DNA of 39,337 nucleotides from Dictyoglomus sp. NZ13-RE01. GTDB taxonomy: Bacteria; Dictyoglomota; Dictyoglomia; Dictyoglomales; Dictyoglomaceae. This document shows positions 1-6,962 of the stretch, in pieces. Numbering within the stretch: position 1 is the first letter of the stretch; every line of letters begins with the position of its first letter. The notes beneath the pieces are model-generated. The model was not told the DNA's origin. It was given only the letters and a program-made list of their open reading frames with translations, and searched no databases. The stretch is from contig NIRF01000013.1 of NCBI GenBank assembly GCA_002878375.1, positions 1-39,337 on the forward strand, read 5' to 3'. Made by a program: the position numbers and the translations under genes.

Positions 1-1
1 A

Positions 2-475
2 GTTCCTATACTTTGGAGACCGTTACATGAGGCAGAGGGAAGGTGGTTTTGGTGGGGTGCAAAAGGACCTGAAAGTTTTAAAAAACTTTATTATTTATTA
101 TATGAGCTTTTAACTTACCATTATAAGTTGAATAATCTAATATGGGTTTGGAATGCTATAGATCCAGATTGGTTGGTAGAAGAGGAGTTTTTTGATATTG
201 TAGGTGTGGATTTTTATGCACCTGCAGGAGATTTTGGACCATTAAAATTTAAGTATGATCAAGCTTTAGAATTAGCAAAAGGTGAAAAACCTGTAGCTCT
301 TACAGAAAATGGACCAATACCTGATCCAGATCTTTTATTTGATTCTGAAAGTTATTTTCTTTGGTTTATGCCTTGGTGGGGAAAGTTTGTATTTGATGGT
401 ATTATTAATCCTAAAGAACATCTAATTAAAATATATAATTCAGAAAGAGTAATCACATTAGAAAAAATCAATTAA
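2..475 (+). CDS. Glycoside hydrolase family 26 (beta-mannanase-like), C-terminal part, 5' end cut by window
   Basis: The frame is open from base 2, so only the last 157 codons are visible. The fragment carries both GH26 catalytic landmarks: RPLHEAEGRWFWWG near its start, whose Glu after His fits the acid/base, and ALTENGPIPD near bases 295-325, whose Glu fits the nucleophile on strand beta-7. GH26 enzymes mainly cleave beta-1,4-mannosidic bonds in mannan or glucomannan with retention. Whether it is secreted cannot be judged because the N-terminus is missing. The fragment ends without an accessory domain. Its stop codon overlaps the stop of the convergent arsenate reductase gene. Family assignment is firm from the two motifs; the exact substrate is inferred. 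Confidence 0.85.
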   Translation, partial: VPILWRPLHEAEGRWFWWGAKGPESFKKLYYLLYELLTYHYKLNNLIWVWNAIDPDWLVEEEFFDIVGVDFYAPAGDFGPLKFKYDQALELAKGEKPVALTENGPIPDPDLLFDSESYFLWFMPWWGKFVFDGIINPKEHLIKIYNSERVITLEKIN

Positions 476-915
476 ATTTTTAAGCTAAAGTCATTTTTAG
501 ACTCTTCTTTTATGATGGCTGATTCGATCCAATCTTTTATTTCATCCCTAATTTTTCTAAAAAAGTTAAGTTTTTCATCGTAGGACCCTTCAAAGGAAGA
601 GGGATCTTGAAAACCTTTATGTAGGTAAATTTTACCCCCTGGGAAATAAGGACAGGTTTCTTTTGCATTGTCACATACTGTTACTACATAATCAAAATTC
701 ATGTCTTTAAATTCATCTATACTTTTGGATCTATGATGGGAAATATCAATCCCTATTTCTTTCATTACTTCTATAGCAAGTGGATTCACACTGCTTGGTT
801 TTGTCCCTGCACTGTATGCTACAAATTTATCATTCCAGAGAGCATTCACTAAACCTTCTGCTATTTGAGATCTTGCAGAGTTATGAGTACAAATAAATAA
901 AATACTCTTTTTCAT
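472..915 (-). CDS. arsC: Thioredoxin-type arsenate reductase (LMW-PTPase fold)
   Basis: The protein has an N-terminal P-loop, CTHNSAR (CX5R), starting at Cys9, and the pair Cys81/Cys88 in VCDNAKETCP. This spacing matches the Cys10/Cys82/Cys89 relay of thioredoxin-coupled arsenate reductases, in which Cys10 attacks arsenate and the disulfide is passed to thioredoxin. The length of about 147 residues is normal for the family. An ATG six bases upstream (ending at 921) directly abuts the AGGAGG at 922-927, whereas the ATG at 915 has a six-base spacer, so 915 is chosen. No ars efflux pump or ArsR gene is adjacent, so it may stand alone or act as a general phosphatase. The three cysteines favour reductase. 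Confidence 0.85.
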   Translation of the reverse strand: MKKSILFICTHNSARSQIAEGLVNALWNDKFVAYSAGTKPSSVNPLAIEVMKEIGIDISHHRSKSIDEFKDMNFDYVVTVCDNAKETCPYFPGGKIYLHKGFQDPSSFEGSYDEKLNFFRKIRDEIKDWIESAIIKEESKNDFSLKI

Positions 916-945
916 CCTCATCCTCCTAAATGATATTTTTGATTA

Positions 946-954
946 ATTATATCA
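946..954 (-). promoter_or_regulatory. Extended -10 promoter for arsC
   Basis: On the minus strand this reads TGA-TATAAT, an extended -10 (TGnTATAAT). No good -35 lies 17 bases upstream (GCTTAT). Transcription would start near 939, about 24 bases before the arsC start. Seen in sequence; activity is inferred. Confidence 0.55.
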
Positions 955-990
955 TAGTCAAAGATTATATAAGCCTTAAAATTATTTTAA

Positions 991-1019
991 TTGTTTTAGT
1001 ATTAAAGTCTTTATATAAT
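991..1019 (+). promoter_or_regulatory. Sigma-A type promoter of the sulfane-sulfur operon
   Basis: TTGTTT (991-996), a 17-base spacer and TATAAT (1014-1019) form a good housekeeping promoter. Transcription should start near 1026, inside a palindrome, giving a leader of about 35 bases before the 1061 start codon. Confidence 0.65.
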
Positions 1020-1032
1020 TTAACATGTTAAA
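1019..1032. promoter_or_regulatory. Palindromic operator candidate TTTAACATGTTAAA
   Basis: A perfect 14-bp palindrome starts at the last base of the -10 box and covers the predicted transcription start, an ideal place for a repressor. The downstream genes handle persulfide sulfur, so a sulfur-sensing or redox-sensing repressor would make sense; no regulator gene is adjacent. AT-rich sequence makes short palindromes fairly common, so confidence is moderate. Confidence 0.45.
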
Positions 1033-1060
1033 AAATTATTGCTAAGAGGTGTAAAAAGAT

Positions 1061-2743
1061 ATGGGGAGAAAGATAATAGTCATAGGCGGAGTAGCAGCAG
1101 GTACAAAGGCTGCTGCAAAAGCAAAGAGGGAAGATCCTAATAGTGAAGTGATAATTTTTACAAAAGAGGAGTACATATCATATTCAGGTTGTGGACTTCC
1201 TTATTTTATTGGTAAAGTTGTGCAATCAAAAGATCACTTAATATTGCGTACACCCCAGGAGTTTAAGCATAGCTTAGGTATTGATGTTTATACAAAACAT
1301 GAAGTAATTGATGTGGATAAGCAAAACAAAAAGGTTATAGTTAAAGATCTATCTACAAATAATATTAAAGAGTACTTTTACGATAAATTAATTATTGCAA
1401 CGGGTGCATCCCCAGTAAAACCTAATATAGAGGGAATTAACTTAAAGAGAGTTTTTACCCTAAGGAGTGTAGGCGATGCTCTAAAAATTAGAGAGATATT
1501 GGATAATGACCCTCCTAAAAATCCTGTTATTGTAGGAGGAGGCTTTATTGGTTTAGAACTTGCAGAGAATTTAAAGGAAAGGGGATTTGATGTCAAGATT
1601 ATAGAGGTGGCAGATCAAATTCTTCCAGGCTATGACTTTGAGATTGCAAAACTTGTAGAAAAATATTTGATAGAAGAAAAGGGGGTAAAAGTATTTACAA
1701 GTAAGAAAATAGTAAAAATTCTTGGGAATGAAGAACAAGAAGTAAGTAAGGTCTTGTTAGATAGTGGGGAAGAAATAGAAACAGATTTGTTGATATGGTC
1801 TGCAGGGATAAGACCCAATGTAGAGTTGGCTAAGAAGATAGGAATAGAGATTGGTTCTACAGGTGCAATAAGGGTTGATAAGTATATGAGAACAAATATA
1901 GAAGATATATATTCAGCAGGAGACTGTTGTGAGACTACAAATCTTGTCTGTAATAAACCTGCTTGGGTTCCTCTTGGCTCTACTGCAAACAAAATGGGAA
2001 GAGTGGCAGGAAATAATGTAGTTTATGATAATGAAGAGAATTTTGAAAGTTTTGAAGGAGTGTTAGGGACAAATATATTAAAACTATTCTCTCTGACAAT
2101 TGCTAAGACAGGTCTTTCTGAAAGGCAGGCAAGAGAAGAAGGATTTGAAGTTGAGTCAGTAATTGTTCCTTCTGATGATAAAGCTCATTATTATCCTACA
2201 TCCAAAATGGTCATTTTAAAATTGATTGCGGATAAGAAGACAGGAAGGATCTTAGGGGCACAGGGAATTGGAGAAGGAACAGTGGACAAATTTATAGATA
2301 TAATAGCAAGCTTTATTTATTTGAATGGTACTGTATGGGGTTTAAGCAAAGTAGATCTTGCCTATTCACCTCCTTATTCCATGGCTTTATCCTCCGTTAT
2401 TGTTACTGCAAATGTCATGAAAAATAAACTTACTGGAAAGTTAAAAGGGATAAATCCTTATGAGTTGTATAAAAGGATAAAAGAGGGTGATAAAAATCTC
2501 TTATTAGTGGATGTTAGAACTGAACCTGAATTTGTTATTTCTTCAATTCCAGGCTCCATCAATATTCCTTTGGATGAATTAGTGGAAAAGGTGGATATGA
2601 TTGATAAGAATAAAGAAATAGTTTTGATTTGTGGATTGGGTAAAAGGGCTTATCAGGCTTATACAAAATTGAGAAGTTTTGGTTTCACTAATTTGAAAAT
2701 TCTTGATGGGGGATTAAAAGCATACCCCTTTGAATTAATTTAA
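1061..2743 (+). CDS. CoA-disulfide/persulfide reductase fused to rhodanese (CoADR-Rhd)
   Basis: This is a 560-residue pyridine nucleotide-disulfide oxidoreductase. An N-terminal FAD-binding motif (IGGVAAGTKAA, residues 8-18) is followed by SYSGCGLPY with the single redox Cys44 typical of CoA-disulfide reductases. A second nucleotide-binding motif (VGGGFIGLELAE) lies near residue 160, and the FAD-contacting YSAGDC near residue 288. A rhodanese domain fills residues 445-560, with DVRTEPEF and active-site Cys524 in ICGLGKRA. Such fusions reduce CoA disulfide or CoA persulfide with NAD(P)H, the rhodanese handling sulfane sulfur. It is the first gene of an operon with TusA-like and DsrE2-like genes, supporting a role in persulfide or polysulfide metabolism rather than simple thiol balance. 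The SD is AAGAGGTG upstream of ATG. Confidence 0.9.
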   Translation: MGRKIIVIGGVAAGTKAAAKAKREDPNSEVIIFTKEEYISYSGCGLPYFIGKVVQSKDHLILRTPQEFKHSLGIDVYTKHEVIDVDKQNKKVIVKDLSTNNIKEYFYDKLIIATGASPVKPNIEGINLKRVFTLRSVGDALKIREILDNDPPKNPVIVGGGFIGLELAENLKERGFDVKIIEVADQILPGYDFEIAKLVEKYLIEEKGVKVFTSKKIVKILGNEEQEVSKVLLDSGEEIETDLLIWSAGIRPNVELAKKIGIEIGSTGAIRVDKYMRTNIEDIYSAGDCCETTNLVCNKPAWVPLGSTANKMGRVAGNNVVYDNEENFESFEGVLGTNILKLFSLTIAKTGLSERQAREEGFEVESVIVPSDDKAHYYPTSKMVILKLIADKKTGRILGAQGIGEGTVDKFIDIIASFIYLNGTVWGLSKVDLAYSPPYSMALSSVIVTANVMKNKLTGKLKGINPYELYKRIKEGDKNLLLVDVRTEPEFVISSIPGSINIPLDELVEKVDMIDKNKEIVLICGLGKRAYQAYTKLRSFGFTNLKILDGGLKAYPFELI

Positions 2744-2765
2744 AATTTAGGGGGGTAGAGAAAAT

Positions 2766-2987
2766 ATGGAACATTTTGTTGATGCGAAATATCTACAATG
2801 TCCAGGACCCATAACAAAATTGTTTACAAAGATTAAAGAAATTCCATCTGGAGATATTGTAGTAATAGAAGCTACAGATCAAGGTTTTAAAAAGGATGTT
2901 ACTGCTTGGAGTCAAAAGACTAAAAATGAGCTTCTTTCTTTAGAGGAAGAGAATGGTGTAATTATTGCAAAAATAAGGAAGGCTTAA
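2766..2987 (+). CDS. TusA-like sulfurtransferase
   Basis: This 73-residue protein carries the hallmark LQCPGPI motif with Cys12 as the expected sulfane-sulfur carrier, followed by the small alpha/beta fold typical of TusA/SirA (TDQGFKKDVTAWSQKTKNEL is a clear family match). It sits 22 bases after the CoADR-rhodanese gene, with a GGGGGG-type SD, and just before a DsrE-like gene. The trio rhodanese-TusA-DsrE2 is a known relay in bacteria and archaea for shuttling persulfide sulfur between proteins. tRNA thiolation is an alternative role, but the neighbours favour sulfur trafficking. Confidence 0.88.
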   Translation: MEHFVDAKYLQCPGPITKLFTKIKEIPSGDIVVIEATDQGFKKDVTAWSQKTKNELLSLEEENGVIIAKIRKA

Positions 2988-3002
2988 AAGGGAGGATTTA
3001 TT

Positions 3003-3479
3003 GTGAGCGAAGATAAAAAAACTATTATAGTTTTCAGTAATGATATGGATAAGGTATTAGCTTCTTTTGTAATTGCAACTGGGGCGGCAGCTATGGGAGA
3101 TGAAGTAACTATGTTTTTCACTTTTTGGGGCTTAAATGTATTAAGAGATCCTAATAAAAAATCTCCAAAGAAGAGTTTTTTAGAAAGAATGTTTGGAAGG
3201 ATGATGCCAAAAGGTGTTGAAAATCTCCCATTATCAAAAATGAATTTCTTGGGTATTGGACCTAAATTGATGAAGTATATGATGAGAAAGAAAAAAGTAC
3301 AAACACTTCAAGAAATGTTAAAACAAGCACAGGAGTTGGGAATTAAACTTGTTGCATGTAGCATGTCGATGGATGTTATGGGTATTAAAAAGGAGGAACT
3401 AATTGATGGAGTTGAGATTGGAGGGGTTGCTACCTATTTAGCAGAAGCAAGTCAAGCTGGTTTAAACCTTTTTATCTGA
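3003..3479 (+). CDS. DsrE2-like sulfur-carrier protein
   Basis: A 158-residue DsrE/DsrF/DrsH-fold protein. The N-terminus (KKTIIVFSNDMDKVLASFVI) and the ATGAAAMGDEVTMFFTFWGL segment are characteristic of the DsrE2 subgroup. The single visible candidate carrier is the Cys in LVACSMSMDVMGI near residue 119; DsrE2 proteins usually place their cysteine there. Start is GTG at 3003, with GGGAGG at a good distance; TTG at 3001 is out of frame. Members accept sulfur from rhodanese or TusA partners and may be membrane-associated, although no clear transmembrane helix is seen here. No obvious terminator follows. Confidence 0.85.
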   Translation: MSEDKKTIIVFSNDMDKVLASFVIATGAAAMGDEVTMFFTFWGLNVLRDPNKKSPKKSFLERMFGRMMPKGVENLPLSKMNFLGIGPKLMKYMMRKKKVQTLQEMLKQAQELGIKLVACSMSMDVMGIKKEELIDGVEIGGVATYLAEASQAGLNLFI

Positions 3480-3521
3480 AGGTAAGCTAATTAAACTTAT
3501 TTAAAAAAGTATAATGTTAAG

Positions 3522-3550
3522 TTGACACAAAATAATATAAGTGATAAAAT
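3522..3550 (+). promoter_or_regulatory. Strong promoter of the SLH/barrel envelope protein gene
   Basis: TTGACA (3522-3527), a 17-base spacer and TAAAAT (3545-3550) make a near-consensus promoter. Transcription should start at about 3557, leaving an unusually long 5' leader of about 184 bases. The strength fits a major envelope protein. Confidence 0.75.
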
Positions 3551-3554
3551 TTAG

Positions 3555-3568
3555 TCAAAAGCTTTTGA
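3555..3568. promoter_or_regulatory. 14-bp palindrome at the predicted transcription start
   Basis: TCAAAAGCTTTTGA is a perfect palindrome centred about five bases after the predicted start site. It could be an operator. The RNA could also pair partly at its 5' end, but a hairpin with no loop is poor, so a DNA-binding site is the likelier reading. Confidence 0.4.
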
Positions 3569-3592
3569 TTGATATCTTTAAATGTTAAAGAG

Positions 3593-3602
3593 AGGAGGTG
3601 AT
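3593..3602 (+). promoter_or_regulatory. Perfect Shine-Dalgarno sequence not followed by a gene (STAB-SD candidate)
   Basis: AGGAGGTGAT complements the 3' end of 16S rRNA over ten bases, yet there is no ATG, GTG or TTG at usable spacing. The GTG inside it would give only a six-codon peptide and overlaps the SD itself. It lies about 36 bases from the predicted 5' end. Ribosome docking at such orphan SDs stabilises some Bacillus transcripts (the cry3A STAB-SD). By analogy it may protect this abundant mRNA. Confidence 0.45.
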
Positions 3603-3611
3603 TAAAAAACT

Positions 3612-3643
3612 AATCTAACGTAATCGATACGTTTGTTTAGATT
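3612..3643 (+). other. Leader RNA hairpin 1
   Basis: AATCTA (3612-3617) pairs with TAGATT (3638-3643), and ACGTA (3618-3622) with TACGT (3628-3632) around an ATCGA loop; five bases bulge on the 3' side. There is no U tract, so it is not a terminator. It probably shapes the 5' leader. Confidence 0.45.
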
Positions 3644-3665
3644 CGTACTTTTTCCCTCTATTTGA

Positions 3666-3714
3666 TCAGAGAGGAAGTTCATTACTCGAGGAGAGTAATG
3701 GGAACTCTCTCTGA
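3666..3714 (+). other. Leader RNA hairpin 2, 20 bp
   Basis: Three stacked helices form: TCAGAGAG with CTCTCTGA (3666-3673/3707-3714), AGTTC with GAACT (3676-3680/3702-3706), and ATTACTC with GAGTAAT (3681-3687/3693-3699). The loop is GAGGA, and GA and GG bulge on opposite sides. No T run follows, so it is not a terminator. It ends about 15 bases before the true SD (AAGGAGGG). Likely roles are keeping the ribosome site open or blocking RNase. Confidence 0.6.
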
Positions 3715-3748
3715 AAGATTATTGTTTAAGGAGGGTCGATATGAGTAA
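3698..3748 (+). other. Possible upstream ORF overlapping the envelope protein start
   Basis: An ATG inside hairpin 2, preceded by GAGGAGA, opens a 16-codon frame. Its TAA lies at 3746-3748, five bases into the main coding region in another frame. If translated it could couple initiation at 3741 to ribosomes that melt the hairpin. Its start is buried in the stem, so it may be chance. Confidence 0.2.
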
Positions 3749-6700
3749 AAAATTTTTAGTGTTTGTATTAGTTTTAATTTTAGGTTTGTTTAGTTTAAGC
3801 TTTGCTCAAGTACAAACCAAATTTAAAGATGTACCACCAACTCATTGGGCAGCACCTGCAGTAAAATATCTAACAGACTTAGGTATAATCTCGGGTATTA
3901 GACCTGACACCTTTGGCGGTGATATGTATGTCACAAGATATCAAGTAGCAGTCTTACTTTATAATTTGATCCAAAAATTGAAACTTGCAGAAGTAGCACT
4001 TCCAGCAGCAGATATTGCAGAATTGAAAAACTTAGTGAAGGATCTAAGTGAAGAATTAACCCTTTTAGGTTCAAGAGTCGATGAATTAATGGCAAGTTTA
4101 GATGAACTTTCTGGTAGAGTAAGCGACTTAGAATCTGCATTAGAGGAGAAAGCGACATTAGATGATGTAAGATCAGTAGTAGAGGAGAGCTTAGGGGATG
4201 TAACAGCAAGGTTGGATGATATTGAGGCAAGAGTAAGCGATTTAGAGTCTCTTGTAACAGAGAGACCCACATTAGATGAGGTCACATCATTAATAGAGGA
4301 GAAGATATCAGAGATAGAGATACCAGATATAAGTGATTTAGAAGGAAGAGTAAGTGATTTAGAGGGGTTAGCAGGAGATTTAGATAGCAGGTTAAGCGAT
4401 GTTGAGGTGGCATTAACAGAGAAGGCATCAGTAGATGATGTGCAGGCAATGATAGAGGAGAGCTTAGGAGATACAGTAGCAAGATTAGATGATTTAGAAG
4501 GAAGAGTAAGTGATTTAGAGGGGTTAGCAGGAGATTTAGATAGTAGGTTAAGCGATGTTGAGGTAGCATTAACAGAGAAGGCATCAGTAGATGATGTGCA
4601 GGCAATGATAGAGGAGAGCTTAGGAGATACAGTAGCAAGATTAGATGATTTAGAAGGAAGAGTAAGTGATTTAGAGGGGTTAGCAGGAGATTTAGATAGC
4701 AGGTTAAGCGATGTTGAGGTGGCATTAACAGAGAAGGCATCAGTAGATGATGTGCAGGCAATGATAGAGGAGAGCTTAGGAGATACAGTAGCAAGATTAG
4801 ATGATTTAGAAGGAAGAGTAAGTGATTTAGAATCACAAGTTGCAGGTCTTGCTGAACAAGTAGCTAATATTGAAAAGGTGGAAGTTACAGAAGAGCAAAT
4901 TAAAACTGTAATAGGAGAAAAGCTTGAAGAAACAGTGAAGAAAGTTACCGAAGAGGCATTAGCAGATTTGGAAGGTAGAGTAAGCGACTTAGAGGGGTTA
5001 GCAGGAGATTTAGATAGTAGGTTAAGTGATGTTGAGGTAGCATTAACAGAGAAGGCATCAGTAGATGATGTGCAGGCAATGATAGAGGAGAGCTTAGGGG
5101 ATACAGTAGCAAGATTAGATGATGTGGAAGGAAAAGTAAATGATTTAGAACTTAGAGTAGGAGATGTTGAATCTGCTATTACCGATTTAATGGGTATCAC
5201 TGATGATTTATCTGCTAACTTAACTGCATTAAGTGAGAAGGTTGATGCTCTTGAAGGTGTTGGTGCAATGGTTGAAGATTTAGATGCAAGAGTAAGCGAT
5301 ATTGAAGTGCTCCTCACTGATAGACCAACTGTTGACGAAGTAACAGCAATGATAGAGGAGAAATTAGCTGAAATTCAAGTACCAGATGTTGAGGAATTAA
5401 AGGCAATGGTAGAGGATCATAGTGATGCTATAGATGCTTTAAGAGCAGATGTGGATGCAATCTTAACTGAAGAGCTACCTTCTGTAAAAGATGCTATTGC
5501 AGAATTACAAGATAAGGTATCTGAAATTGAAGATAAGTTAGCGCAAGTGGAAGGAGTTGAGGTCCCAGAAGAGCTTGCGGATATTTCTTCAAGATTAGAT
5601 AATGTAGAGTCTGCAATAAATGCACTATATAATGTAACTGATGACTTAGCATTGAGTCTCTCTGATTTAACTGATAGAGTGTCTTCTGTTGAAGATGCAG
5701 TAGCAGATGTCAATGCTAAAGTGGATGATATTAATAAAGCATTGAATAAATTTGCAGTAAGTGGCTCTGTCTCTGTTAAAGCAAAGAAAGACTTTGGAGC
5801 AAATAAGAATATTGCAATAACCCCATCCGCAACTATTAATTTAGGCATTAAACCTGCAGATGGAGTAAGCATATCTACATCATTTGAGTTAGTAAATAAT
5901 AAGTTATCTTTCAATAGCTTTGATGTAAGTGTTGCCCAGGTAGAATTTGGTCTAAAGAATCTTGTTTTAAGCTATAACGCTGGAGCAGATAGCAACTTCG
6001 CAGTAGATGTCAATGAACTTGTTGGAACAAAGACTGCGAAAGTTGTTGCCAGCGTAGACCTACCAGCAGGACTAAAATTGGCAGTAGGATTAAATGGAAC
6101 TGATGATGGTACTGGCGAAGATCTTGTTGCAGGTAAGGTTTCTGGTAGCTTCAACAATGTTGATGTCAATGCATTTGCGTTAGTATCAAGAGCTAATACT
6201 ACAGCTCCATATAGCTATGCATTTGGTAGTGACTTTGGAACTTCTGTTGCAAAAGGAATTAAACTCTTTGGTGAAGCAGTATATGATGGAACCTTTGATG
6301 TATTAGGTGGAGTATCTCTCAGTGATGTAGGAGTAAAAGGATTAAGCTCCACTTTGAAAGCTACATACAAAGATAATAGTCTAACTCTTTATGGTTCTGC
6401 AAGCTATCCAGTAACTTCTCAAGCAACGGTTAGTGCAGAAGTAACAGTAAGTGATGTAACTCATACTACTCGAACTTATACAGTGAAAGGTGCAGTATCT
6501 GGAACAGTAGCTCCATTCTCTTACGAGGCATACTTCGTATATCCTACTTACAAGACCTGGGCAAAGGTATCTGGAAGTGTCAATCCAAAGACTTCTGTTG
6601 AAGCAGCATTCTACGCACCTAATTTAACTCAATTTAGTAAAGATACCGTATCACTTGTCTTGAAGGGAACATATAGCTTAACAGATAAAGTTACTCTCTG

Positions 6701-6914
6701 GGCATGGGTAACTAATAACCAAGATGGTAAGTGGTTTACTGATCAAGGCTTAAGTACTTATCCAGGAACAGCTTCAGCAATGGCAGAGGCAGATTATGCT
6801 CTTACTTCCAATGTAACATTGAACTTAAGTGTATATAAATTAGGTTTAGGCAATATAACAAAAGGAGATATTCTACCTACCGACGTAACATTGAAAGCAA
6901 CAGTTAACTTCTAA
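3741..6914 (+). CDS. OmpM-like envelope tether: signal peptide, SLH domain, long coiled coil, beta-barrel
   Basis: This is a 1057-residue exported protein. Residues 1-22 form a signal peptide (MSKKFLVFVLVLILGLFSLS, cleavage after SFA). Residues 26-80 are one SLH domain (FKDVPPTHWAAPAVKYL...GIISG). Residues about 85-665 are predicted coiled coil with regular heptads (DLEGRVSDLE and similar) and include four nearly identical 52-residue units. From about residue 668 the sequence turns into alternating beta-strand repeats and ends in KATVNF; a terminal Phe is the usual outer-membrane barrel signal. Known relatives (OmpM of Negativicutes, Deinococcus SlpA, Thermotoga Omp-alpha-type proteins) bind the cell wall by SLH and anchor the outer membrane through the coil. 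The gene is monocistronic with its own strong promoter, long leader and terminator, as expected for a major structural protein. SD is AAGGAGGG. Porin activity of the barrel is inferred. Confidence 0.88.
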   Translation: MSKKFLVFVLVLILGLFSLSFAQVQTKFKDVPPTHWAAPAVKYLTDLGIISGIRPDTFGGDMYVTRYQVAVLLYNLIQKLKLAEVALPAADIAELKNLVKDLSEELTLLGSRVDELMASLDELSGRVSDLESALEEKATLDDVRSVVEESLGDVTARLDDIEARVSDLESLVTERPTLDEVTSLIEEKISEIEIPDISDLEGRVSDLEGLAGDLDSRLSDVEVALTEKASVDDVQAMIEESLGDTVARLDDLEGRVSDLEGLAGDLDSRLSDVEVALTEKASVDDVQAMIEESLGDTVARLDDLEGRVSDLEGLAGDLDSRLSDVEVALTEKASVDDVQAMIEESLGDTVARLDDLEGRVSDLESQVAGLAEQVANIEKVEVTEEQIKTVIGEKLEETVKKVTEEALADLEGRVSDLEGLAGDLDSRLSDVEVALTEKASVDDVQAMIEESLGDTVARLDDVEGKVNDLELRVGDVESAITDLMGITDDLSANLTALSEKVDALEGVGAMVEDLDARVSDIEVLLTDRPTVDEVTAMIEEKLAEIQVPDVEELKAMVEDHSDAIDALRADVDAILTEELPSVKDAIAELQDKVSEIEDKLAQVEGVEVPEELADISSRLDNVESAINALYNVTDDLALSLSDLTDRVSSVEDAVADVNAKVDDINKALNKFAVSGSVSVKAKKDFGANKNIAITPSATINLGIKPADGVSISTSFELVNNKLSFNSFDVSVAQVEFGLKNLVLSYNAGADSNFAVDVNELVGTKTAKVVASVDLPAGLKLAVGLNGTDDGTGEDLVAGKVSGSFNNVDVNAFALVSRANTTAPYSYAFGSDFGTSVAKGIKLFGEAVYDGTFDVLGGVSLSDVGVKGLSSTLKATYKDNSLTLYGSASYPVTSQATVSAEVTVSDVTHTTRTYTVKGAVSGTVAPFSYEAYFVYPTYKTWAKVSGSVNPKTSVEAAFYAPNLTQFSKDTVSLVLKGTYSLTDKVTLWAWVTNNQDGKWFTDQGLSTYPGTASAMAEADYALTSNVTLNLSVYKLGLGNITKGDILPTDVTLKATVNF
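4335..5120 (+). repeat. Four 156-bp in-frame repeats in the coiled coil
   Basis: Units begin at 4335, 4491, 4647 and 4965. The first three are perfectly contiguous (period 156 bp, 52 residues). A fourth begins again at 4803 but diverges after ten codons, and the last full copy follows the non-repeated stretch 4833-4964. Copies differ at only a few third-codon positions, for example AGC/AGT and GTG/GTA, which implies recent duplication or gene conversion. Each unit adds a set length of coil, so unequal recombination would change the length of the tether in frame. Confidence 0.9.
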
Positions 6915-6928
6915 TCCAAAGAATCTTA

Positions 6929-6956
6929 GGGGCTCCCAAATTTGGGAGCCCCTTTT
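6929..6956 (+). terminator. Rho-independent terminator of the envelope gene
   Basis: GGGGCTCCCAAA and TTTGGGAGCCCC form a perfect 12-bp stem immediately followed by TTTTATTTTTTT. It separates the gene from the convergent flavoprotein gene ending at 6963. Confidence 0.92.
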
Positions 6957-6962
6957 ATTTTT

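Noticed and set aside
3612-3714. Leader of the envelope gene as a known riboswitch or T-box
   Set aside because: No recognised riboswitch core, no tRNA-like or T-box motif and no terminator; treated as a structured leader only.
4335-5120. Regular repeats as a possible CRISPR or satellite array
   Set aside because: Period is exactly 156 bp, in frame, fully coding, and there are no unique spacers.
3959-5317. Minus-strand open frame of 452 codons opposite the envelope protein gene
   Set aside because: It is a Ser/Thr/Leu-rich mirror of the biased, repetitive coiled-coil codons; no start signals or family motifs. The same holds for other reverse frames at 4282-4836 and 5417-5914.
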